DNA of 30,278 nucleotides, from assembly GCA_905207905.1 (NCBI GenBank), contig CAJLNC010000026.1, positions 1 to 30,278 on the forward strand, given 5' to 3'. This document shows, piece by piece, positions 7,664 to 14,915 of this stretch. The position numbers were made by a program, and so were the translations under genes. The notes beneath the pieces are model-generated. The model was given only the letters and a program-made list of their open reading frames with translations, did no database searches and had not been told where the DNA came from. Each line of letters starts with the position of its first letter. Position 1 is the stretch's first letter. Source of the DNA: an uncultured Lachnospiraceae bacterium (GTDB taxonomy: Bacteria; Bacillota_A; Clostridia; Lachnospirales; Lachnospiraceae).

Positions 7664-9151
7664 TCATCCTTTTCTGGGCAAAGCAATTACAATTTTTAGC
7701 CCTGGCTCCCTATTGTATAGATGAAAGTGCAGATTCCCCTGGTAATACAGCTTAAGCCGCTGATAAATATTTCTCAGCCCTATGCTGCTGCTTGAAGAAG
7801 CATTGTTTTCAAAGTCTTCATATACCGTCCTGATCTGCTCTTCATTCATTCCCACACCATTATCTGACACTTCCAGAAAGATCCATTCTTCCGTGCAGCT
7901 TACCATAATCCGAACTTTTCCACCTTCCAGCATCATGGCAATTCCATGCTGTATCGCATTCTCCACTAACGGCTGCAAAATCATGCAGGGCATTAAATAA
8001 TCCAGGCACTCCTCTTCCACCTCAAATTCATAGGTGTATCTGCCTCCATAGCGGTAGGTTTGTATCGCCACATACTCCTTCAGATTTTCCAACTCTTTTT
8101 TAAGCGGCACAGTTTTGCTGATATTATCCAGATTATAACGGAGAAAAGAAGCCGTAATCTCCATCAATTCTGCACACTGATCTGCATTCTCAATTCTTGC
8201 CAGTGAAGAAATCATATTCAGCGTATTAAACAGAAAGTGGGGATTGATTCTGGACTGTAAAAAATCTAAATGACTTTTCTGAAGCGCGTTCAGCATCCTC
8301 AGATTTTCTTTTTCCATTTCTGCCAGCTGTTCCTTCATATGTGCATTCTCTTCGATTTCCTGCATCTGCCTGCGAATAATCTCTGCCATCCCGTTAAAAG
8401 CACCTGCAAACTTCTCAAATTCATCGTGGCTGCTGATTACAATAGGTTCTGCTGTAAAAACATCCTGTTGGATTAAGGCAACGCCCCGCATCATGGAATC
8501 AATAGAGCTGTTGATTTCCCGTATCACTTTATCAAGATAAAAGAAACATCCTCCGATAGCCATTAAGAGCAGAAAAATCTGCAGACTCATAATTCCTTTT
8601 TGCAGTCTGTTGAGCTGTTCTTCCAGTTGATTTAAATTTCTCAGTTTGACCGAATAGGCTTCTTGAAATCTCATTGTAGCATAAGAATAAATTTCCTGAA
8701 GCTGATGATAGCTCTGCTCCAGCTCACTGTAATTTCCCTGTCTGTCATTCCCAAGATATTCCTTCAGTTGTTCGATCAGCCTGTCGCTTTTTTCCACATA
8801 AGTGGACACTGTCGCTCCGGCATCTGCCATCTCCCGAATATACTGCTCCTCCAGCTGTCCTTCCGTTTCTCCCATCTGCATTTTAACTTTTTCTTTGCAG
8901 TTCTCATACTCTGTGATTCCTGCCTCTGACAGATACAGATACGCTAAATTTACCCCCTCATTCAAATCACTTAAGGAGGTCTCCAGATTATTTGCAGATA
9001 CCAGATCTCCGATTGCTACACTGTATCTTTGGGCCACATAATAATTCCCGGCGGCGGAAATTGCCAGAAGCAGCAGAGCGAAAAAAACCACAATGCTATA
9101 ACCAACCACATATTTTTTTCCCACTGTATTTAACAGCCGCTTTTTTTTCAT
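7664..9151 (-). CDS. YesM-type sensor histidine kinase
   Basis: This 495-residue membrane kinase has TM1 at about 14-40, an extracytoplasmic helical region and TM2 at about 186-206. A HAMP-like linker and coiled coil follow, then the His-kinase domain with His305 in RINPHFLFN and an ATPase domain (N-box PLVENAIQHG at 394-403, G-box DNGVGM at 430-435). It phosphorylates the adjacent YesN-type regulator. Its ATG overlaps the TGA of the sugar-binding sensor gene by four bases, so the binding protein, kinase and regulator are translationally linked. The short periplasmic-side helical domain lacks an obvious ligand pocket. This fits a kinase that reads the tethered binding protein, as in the XylFII-LytS system of Clostridium. 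Confidence 0.94.
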   Translation of the reverse strand: MKKKRLLNTVGKKYVVGYSIVVFFALLLLAISAAGNYYVAQRYSVAIGDLVSANNLETSLSDLNEGVNLAYLYLSEAGITEYENCKEKVKMQMGETEGQLEEQYIREMADAGATVSTYVEKSDRLIEQLKEYLGNDRQGNYSELEQSYHQLQEIYSYATMRFQEAYSVKLRNLNQLEEQLNRLQKGIMSLQIFLLLMAIGGCFFYLDKVIREINSSIDSMMRGVALIQQDVFTAEPIVISSHDEFEKFAGAFNGMAEIIRRQMQEIEENAHMKEQLAEMEKENLRMLNALQKSHLDFLQSRINPHFLFNTLNMISSLARIENADQCAELMEITASFLRYNLDNISKTVPLKKELENLKEYVAIQTYRYGGRYTYEFEVEEECLDYLMPCMILQPLVENAIQHGIAMMLEGGKVRIMVSCTEEWIFLEVSDNGVGMNEEQIRTVYEDFENNASSSSSIGLRNIYQRLKLYYQGNLHFHLYNREPGLKIVIALPRKG

Positions 9152-10104
9152 CCTATAACCTCATTGTAATTATCCGCTGTCAGCCAGTGAATATCCGTAT
9201 AGATTGTCTTGGTACTGTAGGAACCATTTTGAATATAACCGGCAATCTCTTCCACAATCTTTCTTCCCATTTGATTTGTATCCTGTTTTATAATCCCATC
9301 CAAAACACCTCTCTTCACTCCTTCATACGCATCAAAGCCAATGATATATTGATATTCACTGCCATGCTCCGCATGTACGGATTCTAAGGTTACTCCGCCG
9401 GTTCCCTCCAGGCAGACCAGTATATCTGCCTCCTGACTTAATTCACTGTACAAACGCATAAAAGTAAGCCCGTCATAATGATCATATTTTACATCCAGAA
9501 GCTGGATTTCCGACACATCCGCCACGGCATTCTTAAGTCCCTCCAAGCGCTGCTCCAGATTCGGATAACCGGGAGCTCCTGAAACAACTCCAACCACTGT
9601 TTCACCCTCAGTCATTGCAATCAGCTGTTCCCCCAAAAGCTTACCTGCTTCATAATTATCTGTTCCAATATAAAGCTCATAAGGAAATGCTTCCATATCT
9701 GTATCCACACAAATAATTTGGATACCTTCCTCATGTGCCTCTTTCAGCGCTTCGCGAAACTGAGGATTCTCATTCCCCTGCACCACGATCACATCTACTT
9801 TCGCCGCAGTCTGCTGACGCAAAAGATCTGTCATTTGTGCAATATTATAATTTAATTTCGGTATCAGCGTCCGTATATCAATATTATACAACTTTCCAAG
9901 CTCTTCTTCTTCTGCTGCGATCCCCTCTGCGATTAAACTCCAGTATCCGTCATCCCGATGGGGCAGAATGACGGATACTCTTGTTACCGGATATTTATTT
10001 TTTTCTGCTGCCTTTCCTCGGCTGAAGAAAACCACAGCTGTAACCGCAGAAAACAGTAGGATCAGGAAAAACAATATTGCTGTTCTCTTTTTTCTGTTTG
10101 TCAT
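9148..10104 (-). CDS. Membrane-tethered sugar-binding protein, probable sensor subunit
   Basis: This 318-residue protein belongs to the periplasmic binding protein type I (RbsB/XylF-like) fold. A positively charged start (MTNRKKR) is followed by one hydrophobic segment (about 8-28) without a lipobox cysteine. The protein is therefore probably anchored by an uncleaved helix with its binding domain outside. The fold is visible in VSVILPHRDDGYW, VDVIVVQGN, IICVDTDM, IGTDNYEAGKLLGEQL and IIGFDAYEG. It overlaps the kinase gene by four bases and follows mglC by 82 bases. Its partner in transport is MglB, so a sensory role is the better reading. The known model is XylFII-LytS, where a binding protein signals xylose to a kinase. 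The ligand here is probably galactose or a related sugar, by context only. Confidence 0.85.
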   Translation of the reverse strand: MTNRKKRTAILFFLILLFSAVTAVVFFSRGKAAEKNKYPVTRVSVILPHRDDGYWSLIAEGIAAEEEELGKLYNIDIRTLIPKLNYNIAQMTDLLRQQTAAKVDVIVVQGNENPQFREALKEAHEEGIQIICVDTDMEAFPYELYIGTDNYEAGKLLGEQLIAMTEGETVVGVVSGAPGYPNLEQRLEGLKNAVADVSEIQLLDVKYDHYDGLTFMRLYSELSQEADILVCLEGTGGVTLESVHAEHGSEYQYIIGFDAYEGVKRGVLDGIIKQDTNQMGRKIVEEIAGYIQNGSYSTKTIYTDIHWLTADNYNEVIG

Positions 10105-10186
10105 TCCTTCTGCTTCCTTTTTTCTTTATAACTACTGCACAAAATCTGGCACATTCCTTTTGCATACAATTCAGATATCGGTCTTT

Positions 10187-11182
10187 CTAGTTCTGGGAGG
10201 CGTACTTCCTCATATCCAAAGCAACCGCCACAATGATGATCAAACCTTTAGCAATGTTCTGCCAATAAGAACTTAAACCAACAAAGGTAAGTCCATAGCT
10301 GATCACACTGAAAATCAACACGCCCAGGAAAGCTCCCGGTACATTTCCAATTCCTCCCGTAAAGGAAGCGCCTCCAATAATACAGCTTGCAATAGCATCC
10401 ATCTCATATCCCTCTGCATAAGTGGCATTAGCGCTTCCCGTTCTGGCAGCCAGCATCAGTCCTGCCAAAGATGCAAGAGCGCCGGAAAGCATATACACAA
10501 ACATATCAATCTTAAATACATTGATGCCTGCCACCTTAGCAGCTTCCCGATTTCCGCCTGTCGCATAGATATTTTTGCCCAGAGTTGTCATATTCAAAAT
10601 AACAAATACAATGATCATTACCACAAACGCAACGATGATCAGATAATTAATTCCCATGAAAGAGCCGGTTCCAAATTTCATGAAATCTTCTCTGTAGCCT
10701 GCTAACGGCTGAGAATTGTTAGGCTCCTTTTTCAAAAACAGCAGCGTTCCGCCGTAGATAATCAATTGAAGGCCCAATCCAGCCAAAAATGCAGGAACTT
10801 TTAGCTTAGAAATAATGATGCCCGTAATTGCACCCGAGATCATACCTACTAACAGAGATGCCAAAATGGGGACAATCAACGGCAGCTCCGGCAGCGAAGG
10901 CCAAAACTTTAAATAGTAAGTAGCCTGCTGTGCCAAGGTGCCGGATATAACCGCTCCCAATCCTGCCAGACGGCCCACCGTCATATCCATTCCGCCTGCC
11001 ACAATCACCACCAGCATTCCCATGGCCAACAAAATCTTCGGTGCACTCTGGATCAATACGTCACTGAGTACACGCACTGAGAGAAAGGATGGTGAGATTA
11101 CAGTAATTACCACAATCATAAGCAACAGGCAGATATACAGCATATTATCTACCAAAATCTTTGAAAAATTTTTTGACTTCAT
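10187..11182 (-). CDS. mglC: Galactose/methyl-galactoside ABC transporter permease
   Basis: This 331-residue integral membrane permease of the RbsC/MglC family moves monosaccharide across the membrane with MglA and MglB. It has eight to ten hydrophobic segments. Features close to MglC are GGMDMTVGRLAGLGAV in the N-terminal half, GKNIYATGGNREAAKVAGIN (the EAA-like cytoplasmic loop), GASFTGGIGNVPGAF, and SYGLTFVGLSSYWQ near the end. The ATG overlaps the mglA stop by four bases, and GGGAGG lies seven bases before it, inside mglA. Ribose or xylose permeases are related; the N-terminal and C-terminal motifs and the partner genes favour galactoside. Confidence 0.9.
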   Translation of the reverse strand: MKSKNFSKILVDNMLYICLLLMIVVITVISPSFLSVRVLSDVLIQSAPKILLAMGMLVVIVAGGMDMTVGRLAGLGAVISGTLAQQATYYLKFWPSLPELPLIVPILASLLVGMISGAITGIIISKLKVPAFLAGLGLQLIIYGGTLLFLKKEPNNSQPLAGYREDFMKFGTGSFMGINYLIIVAFVVMIIVFVILNMTTLGKNIYATGGNREAAKVAGINVFKIDMFVYMLSGALASLAGLMLAARTGSANATYAEGYEMDAIASCIIGGASFTGGIGNVPGAFLGVLIFSVISYGLTFVGLSSYWQNIAKGLIIIVAVALDMRKYASQN

Positions 11183-12729
11183 TTCTTTTCCTCCCGACCT
11201 GCTTCATACGTACTGGCATACAGCATAATTTTTTCATCTGTCACTTCTGAACCTTCCAGAATACCGGACATACGCCCCTCACACATTACCATAATCCGAT
11301 CTGACATTCCCATTAGTTCCGGCATCTCTGAGCTGATCATAATCACACATTTTCCAGCCTGGGCCATCTCTTCCATCAACTCATAAATCTCATACTTAGC
11401 GCCCACATCGATTCCCCTGGTAGGTTCATCTAAGATCAAAATATCCGGCTCTGTCAAAAGCCAGCGCCCAAGAAGTACCTTCTGCTGATTTCCTCCAGAC
11501 AAAGTTTTAATCGCTGTTTTCAAACTGGGGGTCTTAGTTCTCAGCCGATCTACATATTTTTGGGCATCCAGATTCCGCTTCCCATAATCCAAAAATGGCG
11601 TTCCATATTTCCGGTATCTGCCCGGATTTACGTTTTGTTCTGCCACTAAAGTATTATCTGCAATAGAAGCGGGACCAATAATACCAGTCTTTCTTCGATC
11701 TTCTGTCAGGAGAGCCATTCCATTTTGGATTGCATCGATAGGTCTATGGATCTGTACTTCCTTCCCACGAATAGAAACTTTTCCTTCAGCAATGCTGTGC
11801 AGTCCAAATAAAGCCTCCATCAATTCGCTCCTCTGAGATCCTACCAAGCCTCCGATTCCAAAGATTTCTCCTTTTCTGACAGAAAAACTCACATTCCGGA
11901 AGGATCTGGGATTAGAACTGGTAAAATTCTCCACGCTCAAATATTCCTCTCCCGGAGTATGATGTTTTGCAGGAAATCGATCATTCATCTCTCTTCCAAC
12001 CATTCGGCTAACAATGGTATCTGTTGTCATTTCACTGGCCGGCCAGGTGCCTACATTCTGTCCGTCCCGCATGATTGTAATCTCGTCAGAAATCTCCAAA
12101 ATTTCATCAATCTTATGAGAAATGTAGATGATCGCTACATTTTCTTCCTTTAACTGCCGGATGATACGAAATAAAATTTCCGTCTCTGTCTCTGTTAAAG
12201 AAGAGGTGGGCTCATCCATAATAATAATCTTTGCTCCAATGGAAACTGCCCTTGCAATCTCAATCAGCTGACAATAAGAGGTGGAAAGCTCTGATACCTT
12301 CTGTTTTGGATTGATATCCAATCCCAGCCTGTCAAAAACTTCCTTCGTCCCTTTATAAAGGGCATTCATGTCCACCCAGCTGATACCGGCGATTTTCCTT
12401 TCTGGAATCCTTCCAATATAAATATTTTCAGCCACCGTCTGAGGCCGTACCGGATGCAGCTCCTGATGGATCATGGAAATACCAAGATCCATTGCGTGAC
12501 GCGGATTGTGAATCGTCACTGTTTTTCCGTCCACTGCAATCGTACCTTCATCCGGAGAATAAATACCATAAATGCATTTCATCAATGTGGATTTTCCCGC
12601 TCCGTTTTCTCCCATAAGGGCGTGTACTGTTCCCGGGCGCACCCGCAAAGATACCTGATCCAGAGCCTTCACCCCTGGAAAGGTCTTTGTAAGCCCCTGG
12701 GCTTCTAAAACATATTCCGAACCACTCAT
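11179..12729 (-). CDS. mglA: Galactose/methyl-galactoside ABC transporter ATPase
   Basis: This cytoplasmic ATPase of about 516 residues has two ABC domains in tandem, as in MglA, RbsA and XylG. The N-terminal domain has Walker A GENGAGKST and Walker B IIIMDEPTSSL with a degenerate signature (STSYCQ). The C-terminal domain has a non-canonical P-loop region (GIGGLVGSQRSEL), signature LSGGNQQK and Walker B ILILDEPTRGID. The start at 12729 has GGGAGA eight to nine bases upstream; an ATG five codons earlier has a poorer site. A hairpin lies between it and mglB, so mglB is probably expressed more than mglAC. It overlaps mglC by four bases. Confidence 0.92.
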   Translation of the reverse strand: MSGSEYVLEAQGLTKTFPGVKALDQVSLRVRPGTVHALMGENGAGKSTLMKCIYGIYSPDEGTIAVDGKTVTIHNPRHAMDLGISMIHQELHPVRPQTVAENIYIGRIPERKIAGISWVDMNALYKGTKEVFDRLGLDINPKQKVSELSTSYCQLIEIARAVSIGAKIIIMDEPTSSLTETETEILFRIIRQLKEENVAIIYISHKIDEILEISDEITIMRDGQNVGTWPASEMTTDTIVSRMVGREMNDRFPAKHHTPGEEYLSVENFTSSNPRSFRNVSFSVRKGEIFGIGGLVGSQRSELMEALFGLHSIAEGKVSIRGKEVQIHRPIDAIQNGMALLTEDRRKTGIIGPASIADNTLVAEQNVNPGRYRKYGTPFLDYGKRNLDAQKYVDRLRTKTPSLKTAIKTLSGGNQQKVLLGRWLLTEPDILILDEPTRGIDVGAKYEIYELMEEMAQAGKCVIMISSEMPELMGMSDRIMVMCEGRMSGILEGSEVTDEKIMLYASTYEAGREEKK

Positions 12730-12785
12730 ACAATTTTCTCCCATTTTTTCAGACTATCCTTCTTTGTCCGTCTTCTAACTTATGT

Positions 12786-12832
12786 AAGAAAGAAAGGGCC
12801 CCACTCTGCAGAGCAGACAGCCGGACCCCTTT
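12786..12832 (-). terminator. Intercistronic hairpin between mglB and mglA
   Basis: On the minus strand AAAGGG with an inner TCC pairs with GGG and CCCTTT (12793-12832), leaving one mismatch. A T-rich tail (TTTCTTTCTT) follows. It lies about 65 bases after the mglB stop and may be a leaky terminator or an mRNA end stabiliser that raises mglB over mglAC. A smaller AAAGTC/GACTTT inverted repeat lies between it and the mglB stop, near 12870-12891. Confidence 0.55.
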
Positions 12833-12895
12833 AATTCTGTGTCACCGCACATATTCTTTTCATCTGTTGAAAGTCCAGTATATCAGACTTTTATT

Positions 12896-13990
12896 TTAAA
12901 AACTGGTGTCGGTAATATCGTAATTCGCATCTTCCAGATTATCTGCAGTAATGGAAATATAGTCAATCAGAAGCTTATGGCCTTCCACTGTCACGCCATC
13001 AATTCCAATACTCTCAGTAGTTACTTCCTCACCGTTTTCCAGAAGATACATCAGTTTATAAATAGATTTAGCCAATTTTACCGGATTGTTTAAGCTAGTC
13101 TCCAGAAGAGTACCTGCTTTAATAGCTTCGCAGCCTGCTGCCGTTGCATCTACGCCTACTACCGGAATAGTGTTTGTTTCATCCGTAAAGTATCCGTGTG
13201 CCTGCAGCGCTGCAATAGCCCCCAGCGCTTCATCATCATTATCTGCAATGATACAGTCAATATCATCACCAAAGTTGGACAACAAAGCCTCCACATTTTC
13301 CTGTGCCTCTGCACGCTGGAAATTACAGATCACTCCGTTAATCACATCGCCGCCCTTTACACCAGTCACATCATCACCGCCAATGCAGGTTCCCAGCTCA
13401 TATCCAGCTGCCTCGATAGCTGCAAGGCTGTAGGAAGAGCGATTGATCGTATCGCTGAAAGTAGGAATACCCTGAAGCAGAATATAGTCCACCTTCCCGT
13501 TGCCGTTTCTGTCCCAATTTTCATTTGTTTCAAAATAATCTACCAAAGCATTGCCCATATTCTCACCGGACTGGCTGGAAACAGAAGATACATACCACAA
13601 ATTCTCATTTCCCTCGAAAGCTGCATCAGACGGGCAGGTAGTATTGGCAAAAATACCTACTACACCCTTTTCCTTCATAGTCGCTGCGATCGTATCTGCT
13701 GCTGCCATATTGATATTATTCAATACCAGATACTTTACACCCTGGGTGTAAAAGTTATTCACATTGTTGTCCTGTACTGTAATATCATTTTCACTGTCTG
13801 CATCTGTGATGGCAATAGTTCCATCAGCTGCTGCCACGTTGTTCAAACACTGACGGGCATTGGCAATAAAAGTATCTGCAAAATTATACCATACCACACC
13901 TGCTTTGGCACCTTCTGCCATAGCAGTTCCGGCAAACATGGTAGACATCATGCTGGCTGCAACTAAAAGACTCACAATTTTTTTCTTCAT
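12896..13990 (-). CDS. mglB: Galactose-binding protein of the Mgl transporter
   Basis: This 364-residue extracytoplasmic binding protein has a signal peptide ending TAMA|EG near residue 25. It resembles MglB: a calcium-loop motif DRNGNGKVD (160-168) followed by YILLQG, then NDDEALGAIAALQAHG (251-266) and PVVGVDATAAGCEAIKAGT. It captures galactose or methyl-galactoside and passes it to MglC/MglA. There is no lipobox cysteine in the first 45 residues, which is unusual for a Gram-positive binding protein. It could be soluble in the wall or held by partners. AGGAGG lies six bases before the ATG. The promoter has an extended -10 at 14045-14053. Confidence 0.9.
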   Translation of the reverse strand: MKKKIVSLLVAASMMSTMFAGTAMAEGAKAGVVWYNFADTFIANARQCLNNVAAADGTIAITDADSENDITVQDNNVNNFYTQGVKYLVLNNINMAAADTIAATMKEKGVVGIFANTTCPSDAAFEGNENLWYVSSVSSQSGENMGNALVDYFETNENWDRNGNGKVDYILLQGIPTFSDTINRSSYSLAAIEAAGYELGTCIGGDDVTGVKGGDVINGVICNFQRAEAQENVEALLSNFGDDIDCIIADNDDEALGAIAALQAHGYFTDETNTIPVVGVDATAAGCEAIKAGTLLETSLNNPVKLAKSIYKLMYLLENGEEVTTESIGIDGVTVEGHKLLIDYISITADNLEDANYDITDTSF

Positions 13991-14044
13991 AGTAAACCTC
14001 CTGTTTTTCGGCTCTTTCTTTGCCGTTCTCTATTTGATGTGGAA

Positions 14045-14053
14045 ATTATACCA
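14045..14053 (-). promoter_or_regulatory. Extended -10 promoter of mglB
   Basis: The minus strand reads TGGTATAAT, a perfect extended -10. The -35 place (14068-14073) reads TTTTAT, a poor match, so activation is expected. The 5' leader is about 50 bases and contains no further obvious structure. Confidence 0.75.
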
Positions 14054-14080
14054 TGGATCGGAGTCTGATAAAATTCAACA

Positions 14081-14110
14081 ATTTTGCAAAACCATTGCAA
14101 AAAATTGCGA
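14081..14110 (-). promoter_or_regulatory. Phased TTGC repeats upstream of mglB
   Basis: Three TTGC(A/G)A words begin at 14084, 14095 and 14105, 11 and 10 bp apart, so all face the same side of the helix. The first and third are 21 bp apart. They end eight bases upstream of the weak -35 of mglB. This is the expected place for an AraC-type activator, and the YesN-type regulator gene lies at the end of the same gene run. Binding is inferred. Confidence 0.5.
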
Positions 14111-14158
14111 AAAAAAGGACGCTGCAAAATCCATCGGGATTCGAATTTTGCAGCATCC
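14110..14158 (-). terminator. Terminator after the exported orphan gene
   Basis: A stem of 10 perfect pairs (GCTGCAAAAT / ATTTTGCAGC) is extended by GGA/TCC beyond a mismatch (14117-14158). Seven T residues follow on the minus strand. It separates the secreted GH3 unit from the mgl unit. Confidence 0.88.
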
Positions 14159-14187
14159 TCATCTAAGCTTTCGCTTCTCTTTTTTAT

Positions 14188-14793
14188 TTACTCTGCTTTT
14201 TCAAAGATGTAAGCGTAAGACCACTCTGCGTCAGCATCTTTCTCAATGTGATCCTCAGAGTAACCTACGATCAGCTGTCCGTCCGCATTCAGTCCGATCA
14301 CGTCAAACAGCTCCATGTCATCGATCTCAACACCGGTAAGCACGTCAAAGAAAACGCCCTCGTCATCGTCGCGGATCTTGAAACGGTTAGCGCCTGCAAA
14401 TTCACAGTCACCCTCACCCTTTACGTTCACTACGGTCCAGTCTTCCCATTTTGCGGAACACTTATAATCCTCTACATCAATGTCATCATGGTTAAAGGAC
14501 ATGGTTCCGCTTAAGCCGATGGCATCTGCGTGGATGTAAGCAGCCTCGTCTACCAGCTTGTTGGCATCTGTACTCTCGGAAAGATCCTTGATCTCCAGAG
14601 TGCAGGCATCCTCAGGAACGGTAAGAAAACCATCATCAGCCGTATAAGCCTCTGCCAGAGTCCAGGTTCCCACATAATCTGCAGGTGCTGCCTCATAGTT
14701 CAGTTCCATGGATACCTCTGCTGCCTCCTCTGCAAATGCAGCGGGAGCAACTGCCATTGCTGCCACAAGAGCAATCAAAAGTTTCTTTTTCAT
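14188..14793 (-). CDS. Exported acidic protein of unknown function
   Basis: This 201-residue protein has a clear signal peptide (MKKKLLIALVAAMAVAPAAFA|EE, cleavage near 21-22) and no lipobox. The mature part is very acidic, rich in beta-strand-like stretches, with YVGTWTLAEAY near residue 40, GLSGTMSFN near 93 and GQLIVGYSED near 174. The GTW start and the strand pattern recall lipocalin-like small barrels, but I cannot assign a family. AAAGGAG lies upstream at a rather long spacing. It follows the secreted GH3 gene by 122 bases, with a hairpin in between, and ends at a strong terminator, so the two are probably co-transcribed. A role in carbohydrate or cell-surface binding is only a guess. 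Confidence 0.8.
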   Translation of the reverse strand: MKKKLLIALVAAMAVAPAAFAEEAAEVSMELNYEAAPADYVGTWTLAEAYTADDGFLTVPEDACTLEIKDLSESTDANKLVDEAAYIHADAIGLSGTMSFNHDDIDVEDYKCSAKWEDWTVVNVKGEGDCEFAGANRFKIRDDDEGVFFDVLTGVEIDDMELFDVIGLNADGQLIVGYSEDHIEKDADAEWSYAYIFEKAE

Positions 14794-14826
14794 AATAAGT
14801 CTCTCCTTTCATAATCATGAAGCAAT

Positions 14827-14858
14827 GGGCTGCCGCAGCATACATCCTGCGGCAGCTC
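14827..14858 (-). other. Perfect hairpin without T-tract between GH3 and the orphan gene
   Basis: GCTGCCGCAG (14829-14838) pairs exactly with CTGCGGCAGC (14847-14856), and two further outer pairs close it. On the minus strand CCCATTGCTTC follows, so there is no T-run. It may stabilise or process the GH3 message rather than stop transcription. Confidence 0.6.
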
Positions 14859-14915
14859 CACTGATAAAGCTATCATAGCCTATTTTTTCATTTTTTGCAA
14901 TTCCTGTTTCTGCCA

